Assembly (NCBI RefSeq): GCF_000384475.1
Contig: NZ_ARWB01000001.1
Span: 4,330,123 to 4,394,122 of the forward strand
Length of the DNA: 64,000 bases
Reading direction: 5' to 3'
DNA from: Methylopila sp. M107
GTDB lineage: Bacteria; Pseudomonadota; Alphaproteobacteria; Rhizobiales; Methylopilaceae
The first letter of the stretch is position 1. Each line of letters starts with the position of its first letter. The position numbers and the translations under genes were made by a program. Below are positions 16,604-24,877 of this stretch, piece after piece. Under the pieces are notes generated by a model. That model did no database searches, had not been told where the DNA came from, and saw only the letters and a list, made by a program, of their open reading frames with translations.

Positions 16604-17640
16604 GCGCGCCGTCCGACACAGGCCCGATCGGGCTCGCGCAGGAGGCGTGGTTCCGTCTGGTCGGCGAGGTCGCCTCGTCGATCGGGACAGACGGGTTCCA
16701 TCAAAAGCTGGTCGAGCTGTTCGGGGCCACGATCCCGCACAGCGCGAGCTGGATCATCCGCTATTCGCGGGTCGCGCCGCCGGACGTGATCTACACGGCG
16801 AACGTGCCGAGAGACGTCGTCGACTTCTATGTCGCCGAATGCGCGCCGCTCGATCCGTTCTCGGCGCATTGGCGGCTCAACGAGGAGCCGGGCGTCAGGA
16901 CGCTCGCAAGCTTCGCGCCGAAAGCCGGCGCCGCGATCGACCCGAGGCCCTACAGCCGGCTGTTCAAGCCCGCGGCCGAGATCGAGGACGAACTCGGCAT
17001 GTTCTTCTCGACCGTCGGCCACTCCTCGCTCGGCCTGTTTCTGGAGCGCGTCGAGGGGCGCTTCACCGCGGCGGAGGTCCGCCAGGCGAAGCTCGTCTTC
17101 CCGGTGCTCGACGGTTTCCACAAGACGCATATCGGGCGGATCTTTGACCGGCTCCGCTTCGCCGGCGACGCCAATGAGAGCGAGCTGGTGAGCCGCCCGA
17201 CCTTGGTGCGCGACCGGACCGGCCTCGAAATCTTCGCCAACGCCTCCTGGCGCGATGCCGTCGCCGCCGATCCGTCGATCGGGGAGGCCGTCGCCTCAGT
17301 CGTCGACGAGCGCGCCGTCCAGCTCGCCGACCACACGCTCAAGGTCGAGCGCTTCGACCAGTATTTCCCGCTGGCGCCGTCCGGCACGATGTTCGTGCTG
17401 ACGGAGCGAGCCGACGCGCCGGTGTCCGCCGCGCTCGGGCCGGAACTGCTCACGCGCAAGGAGCGCGAGATCTTCGATCTCGTGATGGCCGGCAGCACCA
17501 CCGGTTCGATCGCCCAGGCGCTTAGCATCAGCAAGGGGATGGTGAAGAAGTACCGGCTGCAGATCTACCGCAAGACTGGCGTGGCGTCGGAACGCGCGCT
17601 GGTCCAGAAGTTCAGCGGGCTGTCGCCCGGTGTCGCTTAA
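16600..17640 (+). CDS. LuxR-type transcriptional regulator, second of a tandem pair
   Basis: This 346-residue paralogue of the preceding gene shares long blocks with it (WIIRYS...APPDV, EDELG, SERALV-KF). It ends in a LuxR-type helix-turn-helix starting LTRKEREIFDLVMAGSTTGS near residue 288. Its ATG overlaps the previous stop as ATGA, so the two are co-translated and may act as a heterodimer. The tandem arrangement looks like a gene duplication. The region downstream is a palindromic repeat. Confidence 0.8.
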   Translation: MSAPSDTGPIGLAQEAWFRLVGEVASSIGTDGFHQKLVELFGATIPHSASWIIRYSRVAPPDVIYTANVPRDVVDFYVAECAPLDPFSAHWRLNEEPGVRTLASFAPKAGAAIDPRPYSRLFKPAAEIEDELGMFFSTVGHSSLGLFLERVEGRFTAAEVRQAKLVFPVLDGFHKTHIGRIFDRLRFAGDANESELVSRPTLVRDRTGLEIFANASWRDAVAADPSIGEAVASVVDERAVQLADHTLKVERFDQYFPLAPSGTMFVLTERADAPVSAALGPELLTRKEREIFDLVMAGSTTGSIAQALSISKGMVKKYRLQIYRKTGVASERALVQKFSGLSPGVA

Positions 17641-17710
17641 TGCGCGCTCCGTCATCTCGGCCGAAGCGCTTGAGTCCAGCAACGCATAATCGGGCCAGAC
17701 AGAATCAGCG

Positions 17711-17821
17711 CGTCATTCCGGCTGAAGCGAAGCGGAAGGCCGGAATCCAGACACACAAGCGTTCCTGGATGCAGCGGAGAGCGTGGTGTTTCCGGATCCC
17801 GGCACTTCGGCCGGGATGACG
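17711..17821. repeat. Intergenic palindromic repeat (CGTCATTCCGG...CCGGGATGACG)
   Basis: Two hairpins (ATTCCGGCTGAAGCG...GGCCGGAAT and ATCCCGGCACTTCGGCCGGGAT) lie between the convergent ends of the LuxR pair and the DszC-like gene. It is an about 111-bp member of the same family. Confidence 0.7.
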
Positions 17822-17871
17822 GTCGTGGCTCAGGCGCTAAACGGAGAACCGTCCTGTTCCGGGGCGCGCGA

Positions 17872-19104
17872 TCAAAAGAATCCGGTGAGCGGCAGCCTCT
17901 CTCCAGTGATCAGGTGCTGGCCGACGCTGCGCGCCTTGTAGGCGGCGGGGTTGTGCGAGGCGAGGGTGCGGGCGTTCCGCCAATGCCGGTCGAGATTGGC
18001 GCTCTTCTTGGTCGCGGAGGCGCCGCCTGCGTCGAACACCGCGGCGCCCGAGCGGATCGCGAGTTCGTCGACGACCACCTTCGCCTTGGCGGCCGCGAGC
18101 GCGCCCTCATGGGCGACGTCGATGTCCGGTCGCCCATTGACCCGCGAGGCGACCGTGCGGTCGAGCGCGTCCGCCGCCGCAAGCACCGCGGCCTCGGCCG
18201 CAAAGGCCGCCGCCGCAATCTCCCCGACGGCGTGTTGCAGGATCGGGTCGTCGACCGGCGCTTCCGTCGGGGCGAACGAGAAGGTGCGCGCACGCTTGCG
18301 GACGAGCGCCGCCGCGTCCGCCGCCGCGGCGCGGATGATTCCGGCCACGATCGCGGTCAGGAACAGCTGCGAATGGGAGCCGTGATAGGGCCGGCCGAAG
18401 CCGACGCCGTCGCTCTCGTCGTCATAGATCAGCTCTTCCGGCGCCACGCGCACATTGGTCAGCCGCGTGGTTCCGGTGCCCGTGAGGCGCTGGCCGAGGC
18501 CGTCCCAGTCGTCCTCCAGGATCAGACCCTCGCGCACCGAAGGGACGATCGCGCTGACATAGCGCCCGTCCTCGTCCTGCGCGCGGACCAGCACATAGTC
18601 GGAAAAGATGCTGCCGGTGCTGAAATACTTGGTCCCGTTGAGGAAAAAGCCGTCGCCGTCCGGCGTCAGGCGGGTGTCGAACTCGACCCCGCCGACATTC
18701 TTGGCGTTGATCTCCGTCATGGCGAGCCCGACGATCTCGCCGCCGGCGATCAGCCGCGCCCAGCGCAGATGCGCCTCGCCCCTGGAGGGCTGCGTGTAGC
18801 GCTCCACGAAGCCGAAATGGTTGCGCAGGATGTGCGCGACGTTGGGGTCCGCCTCGCCGAGCAGGATGACGGCCGACAGATGTTCGCGCAGGGTGAGGCC
18901 CGCGCCGCCCTCTTCCTTGCGCAGCCGCAGCGCCCCGAAGCGCGCTTTCCGGATCAGCGCAATCTGCTCGAAGGGGAGGATGCGCTTGGCGTCGCGCTCG
19001 GAGGCGCCCTCCGCGATCGCGGCGAGAAGCTCGCCGAGTTCGGGCGAGCCCGGCACGGGCAGGCGCGGCGTCGCGGCGCGCAGGCTCTGGGTCACGGCGT
19101 TCAT
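17872..19104 (-). CDS. Flavin-dependent monooxygenase of the acyl-CoA dehydrogenase fold (SfnC/DszC-like)
   Basis: This 410-residue protein has the acyl-CoA dehydrogenase fold, but its neighbours and motifs fit the FMNH2-dependent DszC/SfnC group, which oxidises organosulfur compounds. Visible blocks are GLAMTEINAKNVGGVEF, FLNGTKYFSTGS, GTGTTRLTNVRV and the C-terminal NARTLASHNPAAYK. I chose the ATG at 19104 with GAGGAG 6 bases upstream; a 7-codon longer form is possible. It is the last gene of the minus-strand sulfur operon that begins with metQ at 23122. The substrate is unknown. Confidence 0.78.
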   Translation of the reverse strand: MNAVTQSLRAATPRLPVPGSPELGELLAAIAEGASERDAKRILPFEQIALIRKARFGALRLRKEEGGAGLTLREHLSAVILLGEADPNVAHILRNHFGFVERYTQPSRGEAHLRWARLIAGGEIVGLAMTEINAKNVGGVEFDTRLTPDGDGFFLNGTKYFSTGSIFSDYVLVRAQDEDGRYVSAIVPSVREGLILEDDWDGLGQRLTGTGTTRLTNVRVAPEELIYDDESDGVGFGRPYHGSHSQLFLTAIVAGIIRAAAADAAALVRKRARTFSFAPTEAPVDDPILQHAVGEIAAAAFAAEAAVLAAADALDRTVASRVNGRPDIDVAHEGALAAAKAKVVVDELAIRSGAAVFDAGGASATKKSANLDRHWRNARTLASHNPAAYKARSVGQHLITGERLPLTGFF

Positions 19105-19136
19105 GGGCGGCTCCTCGACAACCACATGGGTTCAGT

Positions 19137-20525
19137 TCATTCGGCGGCTTGGGCTGCGGCGCGGCCGACACGAAACGCCGCCGCTGGATGCGTGCCGGCG
19201 ACCCTCGGTCCCGCGCCGCCGAGCTTTTCGCGCAGGCTTCCGGGCGCGTAGGCGCGCTTGTAGCGGCCGCGGCGCTGCAGCTCGGGAACGAGGAAGTCGG
19301 CGATGTCCTCGAAGCTTTCGGGCGCGACCGCATAAGCGAGGTTGAAGCCGTCGACGTCGGTCGCGGCGATCCAGGCGTCGAGCTGGTCCGCGACCGTCGC
19401 GGGCGATCCGACGAAGATCGGCCCGATGCCGCCGACGCCGACATGTTCTGCGACCTCGCGCACCGTCCAGACCCGGTCCGGATCGGCGCGCGTGATGTTC
19501 TCCATCGCCGAACGACCGGCTTCGGTCTCGACATGGGCGACCTGTTGGTCGAGCCCGTATGTCGAGAAGTCGACGCCCGTCCAGCCGGACATCAGCGTCA
19601 GCGCGCCTTCGGGGCTGACATAGCGCCGGTAGTCCGCGAGCTTGGCTTCCGCCGCGGCGTCGGTCGGGCCCGTCACTACGGTCGCGAGCGAAAAAATCGT
19701 GATATCGCCGGGGTTTCGGCCAAACGCCTTGGCGCGGGCGCGGATGTCGGAGACCCGCGGCGCGATCGCCTTGACGCTCGGACCCGACATGAACACGCAT
19801 TCGGCGTGGCGCGCCGCGAAACCCCGGCCGGCGGGCGATGTCCCCGCCTGGTAGATCACGGGCGTCCGCTGCGGCGACGGCGCGGAGAGGTGCACCGCGT
19901 CGACGGAAAAATGCTCGCCGCGATAGCGCGCGGGCCGCACTCGCGCCGGATCCGTGAACACGCCCCGCGCCACGTCGCGCACCACGGCGTCGTCGTCCCA
20001 GCTGCCTTCCCAGAGGCTGTAGACGACGTCCATGTACTCTTCCGCCACCGCATAGCGGTCGTCGTGGGCGCGCTGCTTCGCCTGGCCGGCGGCCCGTGCT
20101 GCGCTGTCGAGATAGCCGGTCACGACATTCCAGCCGACGCGGCCTTCCGTCAGATGGTCGAGCGTCGACATGCGGCGGGCGAACGGGAAGGCCGGCTCAT
20201 AGGTGAGGTTGGAGGTGACGCCGAAGCCGAGGTTTTTCGTCACTGCCGCCATCGCCGAGACCAGCACGGACGGGTCGTTCGAGGGGATTTGCGTGCCGTG
20301 CCGGAGCGCGGCGTCCGGCGAGCCGCCATAGACGTCGTAGACGCCGAGCACGTCGGCCAGAAACAGGCCGTCGAACAGCCCGGCCTCGAGGGTCTTGGCG
20401 AGCTCCGTCCAGAAGGGGAGGCGGTTGAACTCCGCCGAGCGGTCGCGCGGATGGCGCCAGAGACCCGGCGACTGGTGCCCGACCGCGTTCATCGAAAAGG
20501 CGTTGAGGCGGATTTCCTTCGGCAT
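19137..20525 (-). CDS. LLM-class flavin-dependent monooxygenase (NtaA/SnaA/DszA family)
   Basis: This 462-residue TIM-barrel enzyme of the bacterial luciferase-like superfamily uses reduced FMN supplied by a separate reductase. It opens with MPKEIRLNAFSMNA and contains GRVGWNVVTGYLDSAARAAG near residue 123 and PARYRGEHFSVDA near 195, typical of the NtaA/SnaA/DszA subgroup that cleaves C-S or C-N bonds. The ATG at 20525 has GGGGAG upstream; a much longer open frame to 21164 overlaps metI and was discarded. It sits between metI and the DszC-like gene in an apparent five-gene sulfur operon. Confidence 0.85.
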   Translation of the reverse strand: MPKEIRLNAFSMNAVGHQSPGLWRHPRDRSAEFNRLPFWTELAKTLEAGLFDGLFLADVLGVYDVYGGSPDAALRHGTQIPSNDPSVLVSAMAAVTKNLGFGVTSNLTYEPAFPFARRMSTLDHLTEGRVGWNVVTGYLDSAARAAGQAKQRAHDDRYAVAEEYMDVVYSLWEGSWDDDAVVRDVARGVFTDPARVRPARYRGEHFSVDAVHLSAPSPQRTPVIYQAGTSPAGRGFAARHAECVFMSGPSVKAIAPRVSDIRARAKAFGRNPGDITIFSLATVVTGPTDAAAEAKLADYRRYVSPEGALTLMSGWTGVDFSTYGLDQQVAHVETEAGRSAMENITRADPDRVWTVREVAEHVGVGGIGPIFVGSPATVADQLDAWIAATDVDGFNLAYAVAPESFEDIADFLVPELQRRGRYKRAYAPGSLREKLGGAGPRVAGTHPAAAFRVGRAAAQAAE

Positions 20526-20536
20526 CGTCGCTCCCC

Positions 20537-21190
20537 TCAGCGCGCCGCGAGGCGCCGGACGGCGAAGTCGCCGGCGAACTGGACGAGACAGACGAGCGCG
20601 ACCAGCACCACGATGACGGCGGCCATCACGGTGGTGTCGAAGCGCTGGTAGCCGTAGCGGATCGCCATGTCGCCGAGACCCCCGGCGCCCACCGCGCCGG
20701 CCATGGCGGAGGCGCCGATCATGGTCACGACCGTGATGGTGAAGCCGCCGACGAGGCCGGGCAGCGCCTCCGGCAGCAGCACGTGGCGGACGATCTCCCA
20801 ACGCCCGCAGCCCATCGCCTGCGCGGCCTCGATCAGCCCCTTGTCGACTTCGCGTAAAGAGACCTCCGCGATGCGCGCGAAGAACGGCGTGGCCGAGATC
20901 GACAGCGGCACGATCGCGGCCCAGACCCCGATGGTGGTGCCGGTGATCGCCCTCGTCAGCGGGATAAGCGCGACGAGCAGCACGATGAAGGGCGTCGCCC
21001 GGAACCCGTTGATCAGCGCCGCCAGCACGCGGTTGAGGCGCGGCGCGGGCGTCAGTCCGCCGGGCGCCGACATCACGAGCAGCACCGCGAGGGGAATCCC
21101 TGCGAGCAGCGCGATCGCGGCCGAAAACCCGACCATCTGGACCGTGTCGAGAAAGGACCGCCAAAGGCGTTCAATCATCTGCGGCGACAT
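20537..21190 (-). CDS. metI: MetI-type ABC transporter permease
   Basis: This roughly 217-residue inner-membrane permease has five hydrophobic segments and the EAA-loop block LIEAAQAMGCGRWEIVRHVLLP near residue 130. Start choice: MSPQMIERLW at 21190 resembles known MetI openings; MIERLW at 21178 is possible, and both overlap the metN stop. MetI normally forms D-methionine/methionine uptake channels with MetN and MetQ. The adjacent sulfur monooxygenases suggest that here it may import another sulfur compound. Confidence 0.85.
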   Translation of the reverse strand: MSPQMIERLWRSFLDTVQMVGFSAAIALLAGIPLAVLLVMSAPGGLTPAPRLNRVLAALINGFRATPFIVLLVALIPLTRAITGTTIGVWAAIVPLSISATPFFARIAEVSLREVDKGLIEAAQAMGCGRWEIVRHVLLPEALPGLVGGFTITVVTMIGASAMAGAVGAGGLGDMAIRYGYQRFDTTVMAAVIVVLVALVCLVQFAGDFAVRRLAAR

Positions 21191-22322
21191 AGCCCAGCAC
21201 CTTCGCGTCGTCGGAAAGCTTCGAGAGGTCAGGGACCGACCCGGCATGGCCGCCGATTGCGACCAGCAGCCGCCCTTGCGTGTGACCGCCGATGCGGTCG
21301 AGCGCGGCCGACAGGATCTTCACCCGCCCGCCGAGCCCTTCCGCGATCCTGGCGAGGTCGGGCTCGCGGCCGCCCCTATGGGTGAGCTCGACGATCGCCT
21401 CACTCGCGCGGCCGGAAGCGGGCTCCGGCCGAAGCCGCGCCGCGATGTCATCGGGAAGTCCGTGCGACAGCGGGCGCAGCAGGGATTTGGTCGCCGGATG
21501 CTGCGGATCGCCGAAGACGCGCCAGACCGGGCCCACCTCGGCCACCTCGCCGTTCTCGAGCACCAGCACCTCGTCGCAGATCTCGCGGATCACGCTCATC
21601 TCGTGGGTGATCAGCACGATGGTGATGCCGAGCCGGCGGTTGATGTCCTTGAGCAGGTGCAGGATCGACTGCGTGGTCTCGGGGTCGAGCGCCGAGGTCG
21701 CCTCGTCGCAGAGCAGGATCTTGGGCCGCGGCGCGAGCGCGCGGGCGATGCCGACGCGCTGCTTCTGGCCGCCGGAGAGCCGGCGCGGATAGACGTCGCG
21801 CTTGTCCTCGAGCCCGACCAGCGCAAGGACCTCTTGAACGCGCGCCTCGATCTCGGCGCGGGGCCATTTCGCGACGACGAGCGGCAAAGCGACGTTTTCG
21901 GCGACGGTCTTGGCCGACAGCAGATTAAAATGCTGGAAGATCATGCCGATCCGTCGCCTGAGCTTGACCAGCTCTGCGGCGCCGAGCCGGTCGACGTCGA
22001 CGCCGTCGACCAGAACTTCGCCGGTCGTCGGCGTTTCGAGCCGGTTGACGAGCCGCAGCAGGCTCGACTTGCCGGCCCCGGACCGTCCGATGACGCCGAA
22101 CACGACGCCGGGCGAAACCTCGAGGTCGACGCCCTTCAGCGCGCCGACCTCTCCCTTCGGCGAGCGGTAGACTTTCGCGATGTTCCTGAACGAGATCGAG
22201 CCTTCGCGGGCGCGGTCCAAGTCGCGAACCGGTCCGGAGCGGAGTTCGACCAGTTCCGCTCCGGCGAGCGGCAGGTCTTTCGGGTCCTCGGACCAGTTCA
22301 GGGGCGCCAGCGCCGGCATCAT
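21171..22322 (-). CDS. metN: MetN-type ABC transporter ATP-binding protein
   Basis: This 383-residue ATPase powers the MetNIQ-like importer. It has Walker A GRSGAGKSS near residue 79, signature LSGGQKQR near 179, and Walker B ILLCDEATSALDP near 199. The C-terminal 90 residues fit the NIL regulatory domain that senses methionine in MetN proteins. Compared with typical MetN there is about 40 residues of N-terminal extension before the ATPase core (SISFRNIAKVY). Its ATG overlaps metQ by 4 bp. Confidence 0.9.
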   Translation of the reverse strand: MMPALAPLNWSEDPKDLPLAGAELVELRSGPVRDLDRAREGSISFRNIAKVYRSPKGEVGALKGVDLEVSPGVVFGVIGRSGAGKSSLLRLVNRLETPTTGEVLVDGVDVDRLGAAELVKLRRRIGMIFQHFNLLSAKTVAENVALPLVVAKWPRAEIEARVQEVLALVGLEDKRDVYPRRLSGGQKQRVGIARALAPRPKILLCDEATSALDPETTQSILHLLKDINRRLGITIVLITHEMSVIREICDEVLVLENGEVAEVGPVWRVFGDPQHPATKSLLRPLSHGLPDDIAARLRPEPASGRASEAIVELTHRGGREPDLARIAEGLGGRVKILSAALDRIGGHTQGRLLVAIGGHAGSVPDLSKLSDDAKVLGYVAADD

Positions 22323-23122
22323 TTTTCCCAGGCGAGGGTGTAGAGCGTCGGATTGTTTGCGAACGCCTTTCCGATCGCGGCCTTCACTTTCGGAGAGGTC
22401 TGGTAGATCTTGACGAGGGCGGCGATGTCGGAATCCTGCGCGCGGTCCTTCTTGACCACGAAGCGGATCGCGAACTGCTTGTCGTCGATGCCCGAATAGA
22501 TCAGGCCCGAGCCCGGGTCGAAGGTCTTTGCCGCCACGATGAAGTGCGGATAGCCGAGCGCCAAGTCGACGTCGCCGGTGATGCGCACCAGTTGCGGGCC
22601 TTCGACTTCGGTGAAGCTCAGATTCTTCGGGTTCTCTATAATGTCGTCCAGCGTTCCCTTGAAGCCGACGTCGCTCTTGAGCTTGACCAGCCCGGCTTTC
22701 TGAAGCAGCAGCAGGCCTCGACCCTGGTTCACCGGATCGTTCGCGATCGCGACCTTTCCGTTCTGCGGAATATCCGCGAAGCTCTTATGCTTCAGCGAAT
22801 AGAGTCCGATGTTGGCGAGAGCCCCGACGCCGACGTCGGTGAAGTCGTAGCCGCGGTCCTTGATGGCGTTGTCAAGAAACGGGCGGTGCTGGAAGTAGTT
22901 GACGTCGATGTCGCCCGACTGCAGCGCGACGTTCGGGGTGGTCCAGTCGCTGAACTCGATGACCTCGACGTCGAGCCCTTCCGCCTTGGCCTCGTCGGCG
23001 GCGGCGTGGATCGAGTCGGCATAGGCGCCGGGGGTCACGCCGACCTTGATGCTCTTGGCCGCGGCGGGTCCCGCGAGCAGCGCCGCGAGGGCCGCGGCCA
23101 GTGCGATGCGCATGGTTTTCAT
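22319..23122 (-). CDS. metQ: MetQ-type periplasmic binding protein
   Basis: This 267-residue NlpA/MetQ-family binding protein has a cleavable signal ending around LLAGPAAAKS and no lipobox cysteine, so it should be soluble in the periplasm instead of being a lipoprotein. The mature part has the family blocks VGVTPGAYADS, DVNYFQHRPFLD and NDPVNQGRGLLLLQ. It is the first gene of the operon metQ-metN-metI-LLM-DszC-like. The ligand is a methionine-like or other organosulfur compound; which one cannot be read from sequence. Confidence 0.9.
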   Translation of the reverse strand: MKTMRIALAAALAALLAGPAAAKSIKVGVTPGAYADSIHAAADEAKAEGLDVEVIEFSDWTTPNVALQSGDIDVNYFQHRPFLDNAIKDRGYDFTDVGVGALANIGLYSLKHKSFADIPQNGKVAIANDPVNQGRGLLLLQKAGLVKLKSDVGFKGTLDDIIENPKNLSFTEVEGPQLVRITGDVDLALGYPHFIVAAKTFDPGSGLIYSGIDDKQFAIRFVVKKDRAQDSDIAALVKIYQTSPKVKAAIGKAFANNPTLYTLAWEK

Positions 23123-23194
23123 GTGTCGTCCGTCAGTTGGAGAAGGGTCCGGCCAGCTGGCCGCATCGGCTGGCCGCGCTGGCCATGTCGGGCC

Positions 23195-24046
23195 TCATCG
23201 CTGCGTGCCCCAGCGCCGGACCGTCGCGGCCTCGATCGCGCGGAACACCACCGCGTCGACCAGCAGGCCGATCAGGATGACGGCGGCGAGCCCTGCGAAG
23301 ACCTTGTCGGTGTAGAGCTCGTTGCGGTTCTGGAAGATGAACCAGCCGAGCCCGCCCTGGCGGGCCGTGACTCCGAACACGAGCTCGGCCGCGATCAGCG
23401 TGCGCCAGGCGAAGGCCCAGCCGATCCGGAGGCCGGACAGTATGGCCGGAAGCGCGGCCGGGATCAGGATTCTGGCCACGTAGGCCGGGCCACGCAGGCC
23501 ATAGTTCCTGCCGACCAGCCGGAGCGTCTCCGGAACCGTCTCGAAACCGGACAGCGCGGCGAGCGCGAACGGCCAGACGACCGAATGCACCAGCACGAAG
23601 ATCAGGCTCTTCTCGCCGAGCCCGAACCAGAGCATGGCGATCGGCAGCAGCGCGATCGCGGGCAGCGGGTTGAACATCGCGGTCAGCGTCGTCAGCACGT
23701 CGCGCGCGAAGGAGTTCGCGACCGCGATCGAGACCAGCGTGATCGCGATCGCTATCGCGAGCACATAGCCTTTCAGCAGCACCGTGAGGGACGCGACGGT
23801 CGAGCCGAGCAGGTTGTCGACCGTGACGCCCTCGACGAAGGCGCGCGCCGTCGCGAGGAAGCCCGGCAGCATGATCGGGTTGTTCTGGTGCCGCGCCGCG
23901 AGCTCCCAGATCAGCGCCAGCAGCGCCAGGATGAACAGGCGGCGCGCGAAGGGCGACTGCGTGATCGAGACGAGCCGCGACCGGAAAGTCGGGCGTTCGG
24001 CGACGGGCGCGGCGTCGGCGGCCCAGCTTTCCGCGAGATCAGACAT
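23195..24046 (-). CDS. SsuC/TauC-type ABC transporter permease
   Basis: This 283-residue permease has about six hydrophobic segments and the EAA-type block LVGRNYGLRGPAYVARILIPAALP near residue 175. It belongs to the nitrate/sulfonate/taurine permease family. Its ATG overlaps the end of the ATPase gene by 8 bp. The position in the sulfur island argues for a sulfonate or sulfate ester substrate, but the exact one is unknown. Confidence 0.88.
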   Translation of the reverse strand: MSDLAESWAADAAPVAERPTFRSRLVSITQSPFARRLFILALLALIWELAARHQNNPIMLPGFLATARAFVEGVTVDNLLGSTVASLTVLLKGYVLAIAIAITLVSIAVANSFARDVLTTLTAMFNPLPAIALLPIAMLWFGLGEKSLIFVLVHSVVWPFALAALSGFETVPETLRLVGRNYGLRGPAYVARILIPAALPAILSGLRIGWAFAWRTLIAAELVFGVTARQGGLGWFIFQNRNELYTDKVFAGLAAVILIGLLVDAVVFRAIEAATVRRWGTQR

Positions 24047-24875
24047 GCGCGGCCTCCCTCGGCGCCTCGACGGGACCGCGCGCGCGGCGGCGTTCGTCGC
24101 CGAACAGCAGCCGGTGGACCTCTTCGCTGATGCGCTCGAACTCCGGCGAGCCCCACGTCTCCGCCCCGAGATCGGAGACGTCGAAGGACGCGATGGTCCG
24201 GCCGGGATGCGCGCTGAGGAGATGAAGCTTGGTGCCGACGAGGATCGCCTCGTCGATCGAATGGGTGACGAACAGCAGCGTGAAGCCGAGGCTTTCCGCG
24301 AGCCCGATCAGCTCGCCCTGCAGCCGCTCGCGCGTCAGCGCGTCGAGCGCCGCGAAGGGCTCGTCCATCAGCAGGATCTCGGGCTCCGCCGCGAGCGCGC
24401 GGGCGATCGCGACGCGCTGCTTCATGCCGCCCGACAGCGTGTTCGGATAGGCGTCCGCGGCGCGCGCCAGCCCGACCCGTTCGATCGCGATCTCGGTCTT
24501 CTCGAAGATGTCGACGGCGCTGAGGCCGCCCTTGCGCTTCAGCCCGAAGGCGACGTTGGCGCGCACCGTCTTCCACGGCAGCAGCTGGTCGAACTCCTGG
24601 AACACGACGAGCCGGTCGGGGCCCGGCCCCGTGACCGGCCGGCCGCGCAGCGAGACGCTCCCCGCGCTCGGCGCGATGAAGCCCGCGACCGTCTTCAGGA
24701 TCGTCGACTTGCCGCAACCCGAGGGGCCGAGCAGCACCAGCCGCTCGCCCTCGCGGATGGTGAAGCTGACGTCGTCGACCGCGCGCAGGAGCCTTCCTCC
24801 GCGCGCAGTCGGGAAATCGAGGCTCAGCCCGCGCGCTTCCAGGACTGCGGGCGCCGCCGCGTCGCGGGCCGACAT
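24039..24875 (-). CDS. SsuB/TauB-type ABC transporter ATP-binding protein
   Basis: This 278-residue ATPase has Walker A GPSGCGKST near residue 49, signature LSGGMKQR near 147 and Walker B ILLMDEPFAALD near 167. I chose the ATG at 24875, two bases after the binding-protein gene ends (24878); the same frame remains open far upstream only as a shadow of that gene. It forms a transporter with the flanking permease and binding protein. Confidence 0.9.
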   Translation of the reverse strand: MSARDAAAPAVLEARGLSLDFPTARGGRLLRAVDDVSFTIREGERLVLLGPSGCGKSTILKTVAGFIAPSAGSVSLRGRPVTGPGPDRLVVFQEFDQLLPWKTVRANVAFGLKRKGGLSAVDIFEKTEIAIERVGLARAADAYPNTLSGGMKQRVAIARALAAEPEILLMDEPFAALDALTRERLQGELIGLAESLGFTLLFVTHSIDEAILVGTKLHLLSAHPGRTIASFDVSDLGAETWGSPEFERISEEVHRLLFGDERRRARGPVEAPREAAHV

Positions 24876-24877
24876 CG

